Both the position numbers and the translations under genes were made by a program. A stretch of 64,000 nt of DNA, taken from the NCBI GenBank assembly GCA_025054935.1, contig JANWZD010000005.1, positions 124,001 through 188,000 on the forward strand, given 5' to 3'. Numbering within the stretch: position 1 is the first letter of the stretch; every line of letters starts with the position of its first letter. A model generated the notes under the pieces. It did no database searches. It worked only from the letters and a program-made list of their open reading frames with translations, and had not been told where the DNA came from. Source of the stretch: Dehalococcoidia bacterium. GTDB lineage: Bacteria; Chloroflexota; Dehalococcoidia; SpSt-223. This document shows positions 1 through 8,713 of this stretch, piece by piece.

Positions 1-192
1 CCCGCGGGCGCGGAGGAAGTCAAGCTCCTCGAGGGGGAAATCCGTCCCGACGACAGCGACAAGCTTCACCTCGGTGAACAGGCTGGCCGCTGCCGCGAAG
101 TAGACGGCGGAGCCGCCAAGCACCTCGGTCTCTTTGCCAAACGGCGTTTCAACGGTGTCGAGGGCGACCGAGCCGACGACCAGAATACTCAT
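1..192 (-). CDS. PfkB-family carbohydrate/nucleoside kinase, N-terminal part (runs off the window)
   Basis: The first 64 codons of a minus-strand gene are visible, starting ATG at 192 and still open at base 1. The start MSILVVGSVALDTV followed by VLGGSAVYFAAAASL is the typical N-terminal strand and the GG(S/A)xxN-like substrate lid of PfkB (ribokinase/adenosine kinase) sugar and nucleoside kinases. A GGAGCGG ribosome site lies just upstream. It is the last gene of the apt-mtnA-mtnP operon (51 nt after mtnP), so a role in phosphorylating adenosine or a ribose derivative from methylthioadenosine salvage is reasonable but inferred. The ATP-binding C-terminal half is outside the window. Confidence 0.75.
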   Translation of the reverse strand, partial: MSILVVGSVALDTVETPFGKETEVLGGSAVYFAAAASLFTEVKLVAVVGTDFPLEELDFLRARG

Positions 193-213
193 TGGTATGC
201 CGCTCCGATCAGC

Positions 214-245
214 AGTCCTGAAAGTCCAAAGTCCAATTCAGGACT
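214..245. other. Perfect 9-bp inverted repeat between mtnP and pfkB
   Basis: AGTCCTGAA at 214-222 and TTCAGGACT at 237-245 are exact complements around a 14-nt loop that itself holds AGTCC twice. The right arm overlaps the mtnP stop codon. No T-run follows on either strand, so it is more likely an intercistronic RNA hairpin (stability or translation coupling) than a classical terminator. Confidence 0.45.
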
Positions 246-1119
246 AAGTCGACTTGTCAAGATACTTGTCGATGAGGAGTCCGTACTTGCGCCGATGTTC
301 CGGCGTAATGTACCGCCGGTCGGTGATGATCGCGAACTCCAGCGCCCGCTCGCATTTACAGTCTCGTTTCATGTCGATCCTTGCGACGACGGACTTGATG
401 ATGGCCTGCGCCGTCGCGGTATTCCGGAGCAGGTTTTGGATCACCATATCGATGGTGACGTCGTCGTGGTGCGGGTGCCAGACGTCGTAGTCGGTGGCAC
501 AGGCGAGCGTGGCGTAGCACAGTTCCGCTTCGCGCGCGAGCTTCGCCTCGGGCAGCGCAGTCATCCCGATGATATGAGCCCCCCAAGAGCGGTACAGCTC
601 CGACTCGGCGCGGGTGGAGAAGAGGGGGCCTTCCATCACGATCAGCGTTCCGCCGCGGTGGACCGTTGCGCCCGTCTCCTCGGCGCACGCGGCGACAATG
701 GCGCTCAACTCCGCGCAGAAGGGGTCGGCGAAGGCGGCGTGGACGACAATGCCGTCTTCGAAGAAGCTGTTGACCCGGCTCTTCGTCCGGTCGATGATCT
801 GGTCGGGCACGACGAGGTGAAGCGGCGCGATCTCCTCGCGCAGGCTGCCGACCGCGGACACCGACAGCACCTTGCGGACGCCGAGCGACTTGAGCGCCCA
901 AATGTTGGCGCGCACGGGCAGTTCGGTAGGGCTGATGCGGTGGCCGACCCCGTGACGGGGAAGGAAAGCAACGCGCTTGCCCGCAATCTCGCCGATGACA
1001 ATCCGGTCGCTCGGCTTGCCGAAGGGGGTGTCGATGTCGACTTCCTCCAGTTTGATGAACCCCTCTTCAAGCGCATAGAGGCCGCTGCCGCCGATCACGG
1101 CAAATTCTGCGGTCGTCAT
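244..1119 (-). CDS. mtnP: S-methyl-5'-thioadenosine phosphorylase
   Basis: This 291-residue protein is of the length normal for MTAP-type phosphorylases. It cleaves methylthioadenosine with phosphate to adenine and methylthioribose-1-phosphate. Visible family motifs are GGSGLY at the N-terminus (phosphate loop), [42 protein letters not shown] and TDYDVWH (base-specificity Asp region). The ATG at 1119 overlaps the mtnA stop as ATGA; the reading frame stays open much further upstream, but that part is antiphase to mtnA and is not coding. The products feed the neighbouring genes: adenine to apt and the sugar phosphate to mtnA. A 6-oxopurine preference (methylthioinosine) cannot be excluded from motifs alone. 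Confidence 0.93.
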   Translation of the reverse strand: MTTAEFAVIGGSGLYALEEGFIKLEEVDIDTPFGKPSDRIVIGEIAGKRVAFLPRHGVGHRISPTELPVRANIWALKSLGVRKVLSVSAVGSLREEIAPLHLVVPDQIIDRTKSRVNSFFEDGIVVHAAFADPFCAELSAIVAACAEETGATVHRGGTLIVMEGPLFSTRAESELYRSWGAHIIGMTALPEAKLAREAELCYATLACATDYDVWHPHHDDVTIDMVIQNLLRNTATAQAIIKSVVARIDMKRDCKCERALEFAIITDRRYITPEHRRKYGLLIDKYLDKST

Positions 1120-2183
1120 CTCCCATCCTTTCGCGATCGCGCCGCGACGGCAGCGCGCAGCCCCGGCTCGAACGGCGGGCGGAGAACGGCCACCTCGGTG
1201 ACGATCGCGCTGACATAGCGGTAAGGCGTGACGTCGAAGGCAGGATTGGCGACGTCGACCCCTGCGGGGGCGACCACGCAGCCGCCGAAGGAGGTCACTT
1301 CCTCGGGCCGCCGCTGTTCGATCGGGATCGCGTCGCCAGAGGGGGTGGCGAGGTCGATCGTGCTGGTAGGCGCGGCAACGTAAAACGGGACGCCGTTTTC
1401 CTTCGCGAGCACCGCCAGGGTGTAGGTGCCGATCTTGTTCGCGACGTCGCCGTTGGCAGCGACGCGGTCGGCGCCGACGATCACCGCCGAGATCGCGCCT
1501 TGGCGCAGGAAATAGCCCGCCATCGTGTCGGTGATTAAGGTGAGCGGGATGCCATCTTGCGCCAGCTCCCAGGCGGTCAGCCGCGCGCCCTGCAGCAGCG
1601 GGCGCGTTTCGTCGACGAAAACGCGCCGCACCTTCCCCTGTTCCCATCCGGCGCGGATGATGCCGAGGGCGGTTCCGTAATCGACCGTGGCCAACGCCCC
1701 AGCGTTGCAATGGGTGAGCACGGTCGCGCCGTCGGGCAGCAGCGCCGCGCCCCGCTCCCCGATCGCACGGCAGGCGGCGATATCCTCCTCAGCGATCCGC
1801 TGCGCCTCGGCGAGCACCGCGGCCCGAACAGCGTCGGGCGTCTCTCCGACGGCGGCGGCGAGCACGCGATCGATCGCCCAGAACAGGTTGACGGCAGTTG
1901 GCCGGGTGGCACGGAGCCGGTCGGCGGCGGCGGCGAGGTCGGCCCGCAATGCAGCCGCAGTGGTTGCCCGGCTGGCGCGGGCAGCGAGCGCCAAGCCGAA
2001 AGCGGCCGCCGCGCCGATCGCCGGCGCGCCGCGTACCCGCATCTCGCGGATAGCGTCTCCCAAGGCCCGGTCGTCGTCGAACTCGAGCCACACGACCTCA
2101 TGCGGCAGCCGGGTCTGGTCGATCAGCCGGACCCGGCCATCCCGCCAAGAGACGGTTTGCTCGCGGCGTCCTGTCGTCTGCAC
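1116..2183 (-). CDS. mtnA: Methylthioribose-1-phosphate isomerase
   Basis: The 355-aa protein converts 5-methylthioribose-1-phosphate to methylthioribulose-1-phosphate in methionine salvage. It has the eIF2B-like isomerase signatures: LIDQTRLP near the start, [10 protein letters not shown], the catalytic-cysteine block [18 protein letters not shown], and the catalytic-aspartate block [19 protein letters not shown]. Length matches the family. It sits 15 nt after apt and overlaps mtnP by 4 nt, so the three are translationally coupled. I see none of the later mtn genes (mtnB, mtnC, mtnD) here, so the pathway downstream of the isomerase is either elsewhere or replaced. Confidence 0.95.
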   Translation of the reverse strand: MQTTGRREQTVSWRDGRVRLIDQTRLPHEVVWLEFDDDRALGDAIREMRVRGAPAIGAAAAFGLALAARASRATTAAALRADLAAAADRLRATRPTAVNLFWAIDRVLAAAVGETPDAVRAAVLAEAQRIAEEDIAACRAIGERGAALLPDGATVLTHCNAGALATVDYGTALGIIRAGWEQGKVRRVFVDETRPLLQGARLTAWELAQDGIPLTLITDTMAGYFLRQGAISAVIVGADRVAANGDVANKIGTYTLAVLAKENGVPFYVAAPTSTIDLATPSGDAIPIEQRRPEEVTSFGGCVVAPAGVDVANPAFDVTPYRYVSAIVTEVAVLRPPFEPGLRAAVAARSRKDGR

Positions 2184-2198
2184 CGGCCGCCACCCCCG

Positions 2199-2723
2199 CT
2201 AGAAATGGATGATGCTGACCACTTCACGGCCTTTCAGGCGCTGGCGGCCGTTCAGGAAATCGAGCTCAACGAGAAAGCCGATGCCGACGACATGGCCGCC
2301 GAGCAGTTCAACGAGCTGGGCCGTCGCGTTGATGGTGCCGCCGGTGGCGAGCAGGTCGTCGATGATCAAGACGCGCTCGCCGCGCCGGATCGCATCTTTA
2401 TGGATCTCGAGCGTCGCCGTGCCGTACTCGAGGGTATATTCCTGCGCGATCGTCTCGTGGGGGAGCTTGCCTACCTTGCGGACCGGAACGAACCCCGCGT
2501 TCAACGCGAGGGCGATCGGCGCGCCGAAGATGAAGCCGCGGGATTCGACGCCGACCACCCGGTCGATACCCCGCTGCTGCCACGGCTCGGTCATCGCCCG
2601 GATAGCCTCGCGGAAGGCGGCGGGGTCAGCGAGGATCGGCGTGATGTCCTTGAAGACAATGCCAGGCTGAGGGAAGTCCGGGATATCGCGCACGAGTGCG
2701 TGCCACCACACCGTTTCCGCCAT
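2199..2723 (-). CDS. apt: Adenine phosphoribosyltransferase
   Basis: This 174-aa enzyme makes AMP from adenine and PRPP. The start region VRDIPDFPQPGIVFKDITP and the PRPP-binding loop VLIIDDLLATGGT are diagnostic of Apt. The frame continues upstream to 2813, but a good promoter lies inside that stretch (see 2784-2813), so the ATG at 2723 giving MAETVWWHALVRDIP is the start. It is the first gene of the operon and recycles the adenine released by MtnP. The genes therefore work as one salvage unit. Confidence 0.95.
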   Translation of the reverse strand: MAETVWWHALVRDIPDFPQPGIVFKDITPILADPAAFREAIRAMTEPWQQRGIDRVVGVESRGFIFGAPIALALNAGFVPVRKVGKLPHETIAQEYTLEYGTATLEIHKDAIRRGERVLIIDDLLATGGTINATAQLVELLGGHVVGIGFLVELDFLNGRQRLKGREVVSIIHF

Positions 2724-2783
2724 TGAGACCGTCCCCGGACAGTAAGCGTGTCGGGCGCGCTGGGATGCGCGCGGAACCGCAGA

Positions 2784-2813
2784 ACTATAGTCAGCCCGTC
2801 CCGATACCGTCAA
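2784..2813 (-). promoter_or_regulatory. Promoter of the apt-mtnA-mtnP-pfkB operon
   Basis: On the minus strand TTGACG (2813-2808) is followed after 18 nt by TATAGT (2789-2784), a sigma-70-like pair about 60 nt upstream of the apt ATG. It fixes the apt start and lies in the divergent gap with glcF. Confidence 0.55.
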
Positions 2814-2835
2814 CGTCGCGCCGATCGCCTACACT

Positions 2836-4131
2836 TTGCCGGTGACCCGCGCTGCCCAACCGCCGCTGCCTGCCCATCCCGATGGCCCGACGGCGGCCGA
2901 CCTTGTCAAATGCGTGCGCTGCGGACTGTGTCTCAGCGCCTGTCCGACGTATCACCTGCTCGGCCTAGAGACCGATTCGCCGCGGGGACGGATCCACCTC
3001 ATGCGCGGGCTCGCCGAGGGCCGGCTGGCCTTAACCCCGGGCGTGGTGCGCCACCTGGACCAGTGTCTCGGGTGTCGAGCGTGCGAGACGGTGTGTCCGT
3101 CCGAGGTGCCCTTCGGCCGCATGCTCGAAGCAACGCGGGCGGTCATCGCTGACCGCCGCCCGACCCCGGGCTGGCGCGGCCGTCTCCAGCGGTTCGCCCT
3201 GCGCCAGCTCCTCCCTGCGCCGCGGCGCCTGCAGGCAGTCGGCGTAGTCCTCTGGGCGATGCAGCGGCTTGGCCTCCTGCAGGCCGCCGCCCGCTTGCCG
3301 GGGTGGGTGGGCATGGCCGCCGCGCTCGTGCCTCCGCTTCCGTCGCGTCCCTCCCGTCCGCCTGCTGGCCGGCGCGCCGCGCTGGGGCCGCGGCGCGGGC
3401 GCGTGATCCTCTTTCAGGGCTGCATCATGCCGATCCTGTTTGGCGACGTAATGCGGGAGACGGAAGAGGTGCTCCAGCGCAACGGCATGGACGTCGTGAT
3501 CCCGGCGGGGCAGACATGCTGCGGCGCCCTGATGGCGCACGCGGGCGAGCGGCGGCTCGCACAAGCGCTGGCGCGCCGAAACATCGAGGCGTTGGCCGGC
3601 GACGACCCGATCGTCGTCAACGCTGCCGGCTGCGGCGCGATGCTCAAAGAGTATGGCGAACTCCTCGCCGCTGACCCGGCCTATGCGTCTCGGGCGGCTG
3701 CCTTTGCCGCTCGCGTTCGCGACGTGACCGAACTGCTGGACGCGGTCGGGCTGACGGCGCCGCTCGGCCGTCTCGAGCGGACGGTCACATATCAAGATGC
3801 CTGCCATCTCCTCCATGGGCAAGGGATCCGCCGTCAGCCGCGTCAGCTCCTCAGCCGGATCCCGGGGCTTCGCCTCGTTGAGCTGCCCGCCAGCGACCGC
3901 TGCTGCGGCAGCGCCGGAATCTACAACCTAACCCATCCGACCCTCGCCCGCGCGCTCGGCGAGCAGAAAGTCGACGCCATCCTCCACACCGGGGCCGACA
4001 CCGTTGCAGTCGGCAATCCGGGCTGCCTGATCCAGATCGGCGCCGGACTGCGTGCCCGCCGCGCGCGGGTGCAGGTCGCTCATCCCATCTCCCTCCTCGC
4101 GGAAGCGGCGCGGCGCAGTCTCGGCGCGTAG
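2836..4131 (+). CDS. glcF: Glycolate oxidase iron-sulfur subunit-like protein (GlcF family)
   Basis: A 431-aa soluble iron-sulfur protein with two N-terminal [4Fe-4S] ferredoxin motifs, CVRCGLCLSACP (about residues 25-36) and CLGCRACETVCP (about 75-86), and two C-terminal cysteine-rich CCG domains (CCGALMAHAGE near 230 and CCGSAGIYNL near 355). This is the domain order of GlcF, which passes electrons from the flavin subunits of glycolate or lactate oxidase to quinone. The start is a TTG at 2836 with a GTG at 2842 as alternative. The FAD subunits GlcD/GlcE are not adjacent in this window, so the exact substrate (glycolate, lactate, glycerol-3-phosphate) is inferred from family only. Confidence 0.85.
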   Translation: MPVTRAAQPPLPAHPDGPTAADLVKCVRCGLCLSACPTYHLLGLETDSPRGRIHLMRGLAEGRLALTPGVVRHLDQCLGCRACETVCPSEVPFGRMLEATRAVIADRRPTPGWRGRLQRFALRQLLPAPRRLQAVGVVLWAMQRLGLLQAAARLPGWVGMAAALVPPLPSRPSRPPAGRRAALGPRRGRVILFQGCIMPILFGDVMRETEEVLQRNGMDVVIPAGQTCCGALMAHAGERRLAQALARRNIEALAGDDPIVVNAAGCGAMLKEYGELLAADPAYASRAAAFAARVRDVTELLDAVGLTAPLGRLERTVTYQDACHLLHGQGIRRQPRQLLSRIPGLRLVELPASDRCCGSAGIYNLTHPTLARALGEQKVDAILHTGADTVAVGNPGCLIQIGAGLRARRARVQVAHPISLLAEAARRSLGA

Positions 4132-4468
4132 TCCGGGCACGCCCAGCCGCCGACGGCCTCCTCCCAAGTGGCTAGCGGTGCCGCTGGCCGCTCCCGCCGC
4201 GGCGGCACCCGAGACCGCGATCGTCCGCCAATATTATGAAAAGAAATGGCGCAGTCGTGTCAGGGCGAGGCGCGCACAATTTTTATGACAACTTTCTGCC
4301 GCCCGGCAACTGTTCACTATATTTACGTCAAGCAGAGATCTATCTTCACGGCGACGTGCTTTCCGAAAGTTTTATGACAAGAATGCGCGATCGCGCAGTG
4401 AGCAAAGAGCGCAGTGAATGTCCGGCGGCGGAGCGTGGCGGCCGGAGGGGGGAGAACTGCGGCAGGGA
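4132..4468. other. Intergenic stretch between convergent genes
   Basis: No credible gene is visible. The sequence drops in GC at about 4230-4390, with several A/T-rich runs such as CAATATTATGAAAAG and CACAATTTTTATGACA, unlike the surrounding coding DNA. It may hold 3' ends and termination signals for glcF and the facing gene; I could not define a convincing hairpin plus T-run. Confidence 0.4.
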
Positions 4469-5140
4469 CTACGCGGTGGCCGTCCGCCACGCCCGGATCA
4501 GGCGGCCGAAGAAGCCGGCCAGTTCTTCTTCGCTCATCGACAGCGCCTCGGCGGGCAGGACGAGGCTGAGCGCCGGAGGGTCGCTTCGCGTTCCCTCGGC
4601 GGCCACCGCGCGCGGCTGCGCCGTTCGGGTCCGCCGGCTGGCGCTGCCCGGTTCGGCCGTCCGTCGGAGCTCGGCCGTCCGCTCATCGTGGCTGTCAGCG
4701 CGCTCGATGCCGACTTGGAACCCCGCTGCCCGCGCTAATTCGAGGAAGAAGCGCGTCGCCTTCGCCGCCATCTCGGGCTGGAGGCCGAGGTCGGCGAGGA
4801 AGTGGTTGTAGATGTCGTCGCGGGTTGCGGCGCGGAGGTCCAGCTTGCGGAAGAGGGTCGGATACGCATCGCGGACGATCTGCTGCAGGTTGAGCAGCTG
4901 GACCGCGCCCCGCGCTTTCAGCAGGCGCGCCCGTTCCGTCGGGCGCCCCTCCTCATCGATCAGGCCGAGGTAGCGCAGCGCGCCGACGACCTTGTATTCG
5001 TTGCCGCGCGCAATCCCGTGCGAGCGCAGCAGCTCTTGGTCGACGATGCTCGGCGAGGTGCGCTGGAGCAGGCGCAGCCCTTCCAGCATCCCTTTCGCCG
5101 GGCCGTAGGGCGGGGTCCGCCGAACCGCTTCGGTCGCCAT
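4469..5140 (-). CDS. DUF5343-like protein
   Basis: A 223-aa protein with a strong ribosome site (AAGGAGG, 7 nt before ATG). Residues about 8-140 show the pattern of the DUF5343 family: PPYGPAKGMLEGLRLLQR, then GIARGNEYKVVGALRYLGLI followed by DEEGRPTERARLL, and a helical part with a YNHF/FF motif. The family looks like a winged-helix-type alpha-helical domain and has no agreed function; members often sit near defence or regulatory genes. The last 70 residues are polar, arginine-rich and low-complexity and then LSMSEEELAGFFGRLIRAW. It is monocistronic here. Assignment is from pattern memory only. Confidence 0.6.
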   Translation of the reverse strand: MATEAVRRTPPYGPAKGMLEGLRLLQRTSPSIVDQELLRSHGIARGNEYKVVGALRYLGLIDEEGRPTERARLLKARGAVQLLNLQQIVRDAYPTLFRKLDLRAATRDDIYNHFLADLGLQPEMAAKATRFFLELARAAGFQVGIERADSHDERTAELRRTAEPGSASRRTRTAQPRAVAAEGTRSDPPALSLVLPAEALSMSEEELAGFFGRLIRAWRTATA

Positions 5141-5962
5141 CAGCCAACCTCCTTCATCTCCTGCATCTCCAGTCCACCGCAGTGTACCACGGTCTCAGGG
5201 AAGAATGGAACCCTATTGAGACTTTTTGGGACTACAAGAAACTAGCCACATTGGACTGCGATTGCTGTCTCTCTTAGTCCGAAATATTCTGGACGGACTG
5301 GACTCGCCTTAGCTGTCGGCGCGCAGGTGTCAGCGGCCGTGGGGAGATGGCGGGGAGGGCGAGATTGCCGAGAGTGCGAGGAAGTGCGCGGCGCGGAGAC
5401 CCGGCGTTGGAGAGGGCGCGAGCTTGGGGATGGTGCCGTGCTCGCGCCGCAGGCCGGCTCTCGCGCTGCAGCGCCGCCCAATGCCGGGCAAGGTCGGCAG
5501 GGGAAGCGCCGCTCAGCGCCGCGTAATGCTGTGCACTGCTGCGATGATGTGCACAAATTGCAAAGAAATTGCCCAATTTATAAGGCTTGCACAGATTTGG
5601 ATCTCTGCTGTGCACGGGACAACGGCGGAGGCGCGATCGTCCCACCCTGTGCGGCAAAGGCCGCTCGCTCAGGGCGCTGCCCTGCTCAGCCAGCGCGCGA
5701 GCGCTAGAGCGCAGCGACGCGCTGCGCCAGCTCTGCCATCCTCGCCCCGACGCGATTCCGGCCAGCCCCGGGCCGGAACTTGCCGATCGTGCCGTGGCGC
5801 GTCTCGCGAACAGTCCGGGCGCGAGTGTCAAGTGTGGCAGCGCGCGTTCCGTTTGCGCGAGCGGAGATGCAGCGGACGACGGCGCAACCGCCGGCGGCAG
5901 CGGGCGGCGCGGCTGCAGGGCCGCCCGCGAGGCACTCCGAACCGCGACGGCCGGAGCGGCGG
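5141..5962. other. 820-bp stretch without a recognisable gene
   Basis: Several frames are open because of high GC, but none shows family motifs, a ribosome site or sensible composition. A local AT-rich island at about 5545-5600 includes a 14-bp palindrome AAATTGCCCAATTT at 5566-5579 and two TGTGCAC boxes at about 5549 and 5611. This could be an operator or a degraded promoter region; no adjacent gene start explains it, since both neighbours are transcribed leftwards and the cdd end is at 5963. Confidence 0.35.
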
Positions 5963-6403
5963 TCAGGCGCGGGGGGGATCGCCGAAGAAGGAAGCGCGCT
6001 CAAACGCCTCAGGAAGCAGTGAGCGCACGCTCCGCCGGATGGGGTCGCGCGCGTCCACGGCAGCGATCAGCACGCTCGGCGCGTCTCGCTGGTCGTGCGC
6101 CCACAGCTCCCAGAGCACTTGTCGACAGGCGCCGCAGGGGGGGACTGCAGAGGGAGCGGCGACGATCGCAATCGCCGTAATGGCGCGCTCTCCCGCCGTG
6201 ACAGCCGCGCCGACGGCGACCCGCTCAGCGCAGAGCGTCAAGCCGAACGACGCATTCTCGACGTTCGTGCCGCGGTAGATCTGGCCGCTTGCGCCGCGCA
6301 CAGCCGCGCCGACTGCGAACCCGCTGTAGGGGCTGTAAGAAGCAGCGCGGGCAGCGCGCGCCGCCGCGAGCAGGCGCGCTTCGTCTGCCCGGTCAATCGC
6401 CAT
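5963..6403 (-). CDS. cdd: Cytidine deaminase
   Basis: A 146-aa homotetrameric-type cytidine deaminase that converts cytidine and deoxycytidine to uridine and deoxyuridine in pyrimidine salvage. YSPYSGFAVGAA, the zinc-ligand and catalytic-Glu motif TNVENASFGLTLCAERVA and the second zinc motif PCGACRQVL are all intact. It is the last gene of the ridA-glmU-like-corC-cdd operon and overlaps the preceding gene by 11 nt. The C-terminal 20 residues (RASFFGDPPRA end) are slightly longer than usual but harmless. Confidence 0.95.
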   Translation of the reverse strand: MAIDRADEARLLAAARAARAASYSPYSGFAVGAAVRGASGQIYRGTNVENASFGLTLCAERVAVGAAVTAGERAITAIAIVAAPSAVPPCGACRQVLWELWAHDQRDAPSVLIAAVDARDPIRRSVRSLLPEAFERASFFGDPPRA

Positions 6404-7700
6404 GGCTCGCGGTGTCCCGCGCCGGCTCGCGGGGAGCGTCGGGCAGCGTGATGCGGACCGAGCGGATGCCGCGGCCAGACACCTCGTTCACTTCGAAGGT
6501 GATCCCGTCGATGACGACCGTGTCGCCCACCTCTGGCGCCTCGCCGAGCCGGTCGGTGACGAGGCCGCCCACGCGGTCCACTTCCTTCTCGTCGAAGCGA
6601 TGGCCGATCAGGTCGCTCAGGTCGTCCAACGACATGCGGCCGGAGACGATCACCTCTTTGCCCTCGCGCACCCACGTCACATCCACGACCGGCGCGTCAT
6701 ATTCGTCCTGGATTTCGCCGACGATTTCCTCGATCAGGTCTTCGATTGTCACCAGCCCTTCCACGCCGCCGTATTCATCCGCGACGATGGCGAGGTGCTT
6801 CTTCCGCTCCTGCAGCGCATGAAGCAGCTGGTCCACGCGCATGCCGGGCGGAATGATGTACGGCTCGCGCGCGATATCGCGCAGGGTGAACGGCTCGCCG
6901 CTGATCAGCTTCGCGAGGAGATCTTTGGCGTACACCACGCCGACGATGTGGTCGATGGTATCGGTGTAGACGGGAATGCGGCTGTAGCCGCTCTGCACGA
7001 TCAGTTTGGCGAGGTCGAGCGGGTCGCTCTCAATCGGCGCGCACACCATCGCGACGCGCGGCGTCATCACCTCGCGCACCGTCGTATCTTCCAGTTCGAA
7101 GATGTTGTCGATCATGTCGAGCTCATCGGCTTGGATGACGCCCTGTTCGCGGCCGACACTGAGCAGCAGATGCACCTCTTCCTCGCTGACAAGGAGCGAC
7201 GCTTGCCCGCCGCGCCGCCATCCGAAGGGCCGCAGCAGCAGGCCGGTGATCCATTCCAAGGCACGGACGATCGGCAGCAGCGCTACCGAGAGGGCGTAGA
7301 CCGGCCGGCCGACCAGCCGCGCGATGGCCTCCGGCCAGAGCCCGGCGATCGCTTTGGGGATGATCTCGCCGATCACCAAGAGGAGGAGCAGCACAATTCC
7401 GATGCCGGCGACGAGCGCCCAGGGGCCGATCAGGGCCGACCACCACTCGATCGCGAGCTGCGCTCCCACCGCCGCCGAGACGACGCTCGCGAGCACATTG
7501 ACAAAGATGATGGCGCTCAGCACTTGGCCCGGGCGCTCAAGGAGCGCCTTGACCACTTCCGACTTCGCTTCGCTCTGCTCGAAGGCGCGTCGAGCGCGCA
7601 GCCGGTTCGACGAGAGGATGGCCGCCTCCGCAAGCGAGGCAAAAGCGTTGACGAGGATCCCAAGAAGGACGACCGCTACGCCGAGGCTCGTCGGGATCAC
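6393..7700 (-). CDS. CNNM/CorC-HlyC family membrane protein with CBS domains (hemolysin-like transporter)
   Basis: The 435-aa protein has the three-part architecture of the CNNM/CorC group. An N-terminal DUF21 transmembrane domain (about residues 1-180) has a long first helix and the SLAEAAILSSNRLR motif. Two CBS domains follow (about 205-330; EVMTPRVAMVCA and VVYAKDLL), then a C-terminal CorC_HlyC domain (GRMSLDDLSDLIG onward). Family members bind ATP-Mg in the CBS pair and are implicated in magnesium/cobalt efflux; the name hemolysin is historical. ATG at 7700 overlaps the stop of the upstream gene by 4 nt. Confidence 0.9.
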   Translation of the reverse strand: MIPTSLGVAVVLLGILVNAFASLAEAAILSSNRLRARRAFEQSEAKSEVVKALLERPGQVLSAIIFVNVLASVVSAAVGAQLAIEWWSALIGPWALVAGIGIVLLLLLVIGEIIPKAIAGLWPEAIARLVGRPVYALSVALLPIVRALEWITGLLLRPFGWRRGGQASLLVSEEEVHLLLSVGREQGVIQADELDMIDNIFELEDTTVREVMTPRVAMVCAPIESDPLDLAKLIVQSGYSRIPVYTDTIDHIVGVVYAKDLLAKLISGEPFTLRDIAREPYIIPPGMRVDQLLHALQERKKHLAIVADEYGGVEGLVTIEDLIEEIVGEIQDEYDAPVVDVTWVREGKEVIVSGRMSLDDLSDLIGHRFDEKEVDRVGGLVTDRLGEAPEVGDTVVIDGITFEVNEVSGRGIRSVRITLPDAPREPARDTASHGD

Positions 7701-8713
7701 GGCGCGGCGTCTCCCGCAATCCGCTGGAACGACTCGACGACGCTTCCCGGCGGAAGGACCGCCCGCCGAATGTCGGCGGCGCGGACCGTCGCTCCGTCGC
7801 CGATGACGGCATCTTCGAGGATGGCGTGTGGACCAATGCGGCAGCCGCGTCCGACCCGCGTCCGCCCGAGGAGGAGCGAGCCGGGCAGGATCACCGTGTC
7901 AAAGCCGACCTCCACATCGATGTCGATCACCGTAGTTTCCGGGCTGATGAGCAGCACGCCGCGCTCGAGCAGACGGCGCCGGATGCGCTCGCGGAGGACG
8001 GCCTCGCTGCGCGCCAGTTCGGTCCGGTCGTTGATGCCGGCCACGGCGAGCGCGTCGTGGGTAGTCACGGTGGTCAGCGTCTCTTCGGCGGCGGCGAGCG
8101 CGACGAGGTCGGTGAGGAAGAGTTCGCCCGTCGCGCTCGGCCGCAGCGACTCCAGCCGCGGCCAGAGCCATTCGCCGGCAAAGGCATAGAGCCCGGTGTT
8201 CCACTCGCGGATCGCCCGCTCCTCCTCGCTCGCGACCCGCTCCTCGACGACCGCCACCGGCCGGCCGCCGCGCCGGACGACCCGGCCGAGCCCGGTCGGG
8301 TCGCCGTGGTCACACGTCAACAGGGCCATGGCCGCGCCCGCCTCACGCCGCGCCCGGTGCAGCGTTGCAATCATGTCTGGCGGGACGAGCGGAACATCCC
8401 CATAGATTATGACAAGATCTTCCGTGCCGGTGAAAGCGGACCGAGCTTGGAGCAGGGCGTGGCCGGTGCCGAGCTGGTCCGCTTGGAGGACGAACTCGCG
8501 CTCGGGAAAGACGGCGCGGACGTGGTCGGCGCCGTAGCCCAGAACGAGAACGGTACGGGACGCGCCGGCGGCGTCGAGGGCGGCGAGGACATGGCCAAGC
8601 AGCGGGCGGCCGGCGAGCGGCTGGAGCACCTTCGGGAGCGGCGACCCGAAGCGCGTTCCGCGGCCGGCCGCTAAGACGACCGCCGCGAAGGGAGAGGGAG
8701 GCTCCTCACTCAC
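7697..8713 (-). CDS. GlmU-like nucleotidyltransferase with shortened left-handed beta-helix
   Basis: Residues 1-230 are a complete GlmU-type pyrophosphorylase domain: LAAGRGTRF with PLPKVLQPLAGRP, QADQLGTGHALLQA, YGDVPL, EWNTGLYAF and ELFLTDLVAL. This half makes UDP-GlcNAc from UTP and GlcNAc-1-phosphate in bona fide GlmU. The hexapeptide-repeat domain is only about 110 residues (to residue 338) against about 220 in full GlmU (about 450 aa), so the acetyl-CoA-dependent active-site part is absent. It is therefore a uridylyl- or other sugar-nucleotidyltransferase only. GTG start overlaps the ridA stop. Confidence 0.82.
   Translation of the reverse strand: MSEEPPSPFAAVVLAAGRGTRFGSPLPKVLQPLAGRPLLGHVLAALDAAGASRTVLVLGYGADHVRAVFPEREFVLQADQLGTGHALLQARSAFTGTEDLVIIYGDVPLVPPDMIATLHRARREAGAAMALLTCDHGDPTGLGRVVRRGGRPVAVVEERVASEEERAIREWNTGLYAFAGEWLWPRLESLRPSATGELFLTDLVALAAAEETLTTVTTHDALAVAGINDRTELARSEAVLRERIRRRLLERGVLLISPETTVIDIDVEVGFDTVILPGSLLLGRTRVGRGCRIGPHAILEDAVIGDGATVRAADIRRAVLPPGSVVESFQRIAGDAAP

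Noticed and set aside
6402-8189. 595-codon plus-strand frame over the corC-like and glmU-like genes
   Set aside because: Antisense shadow; both minus-strand genes show family motifs throughout.
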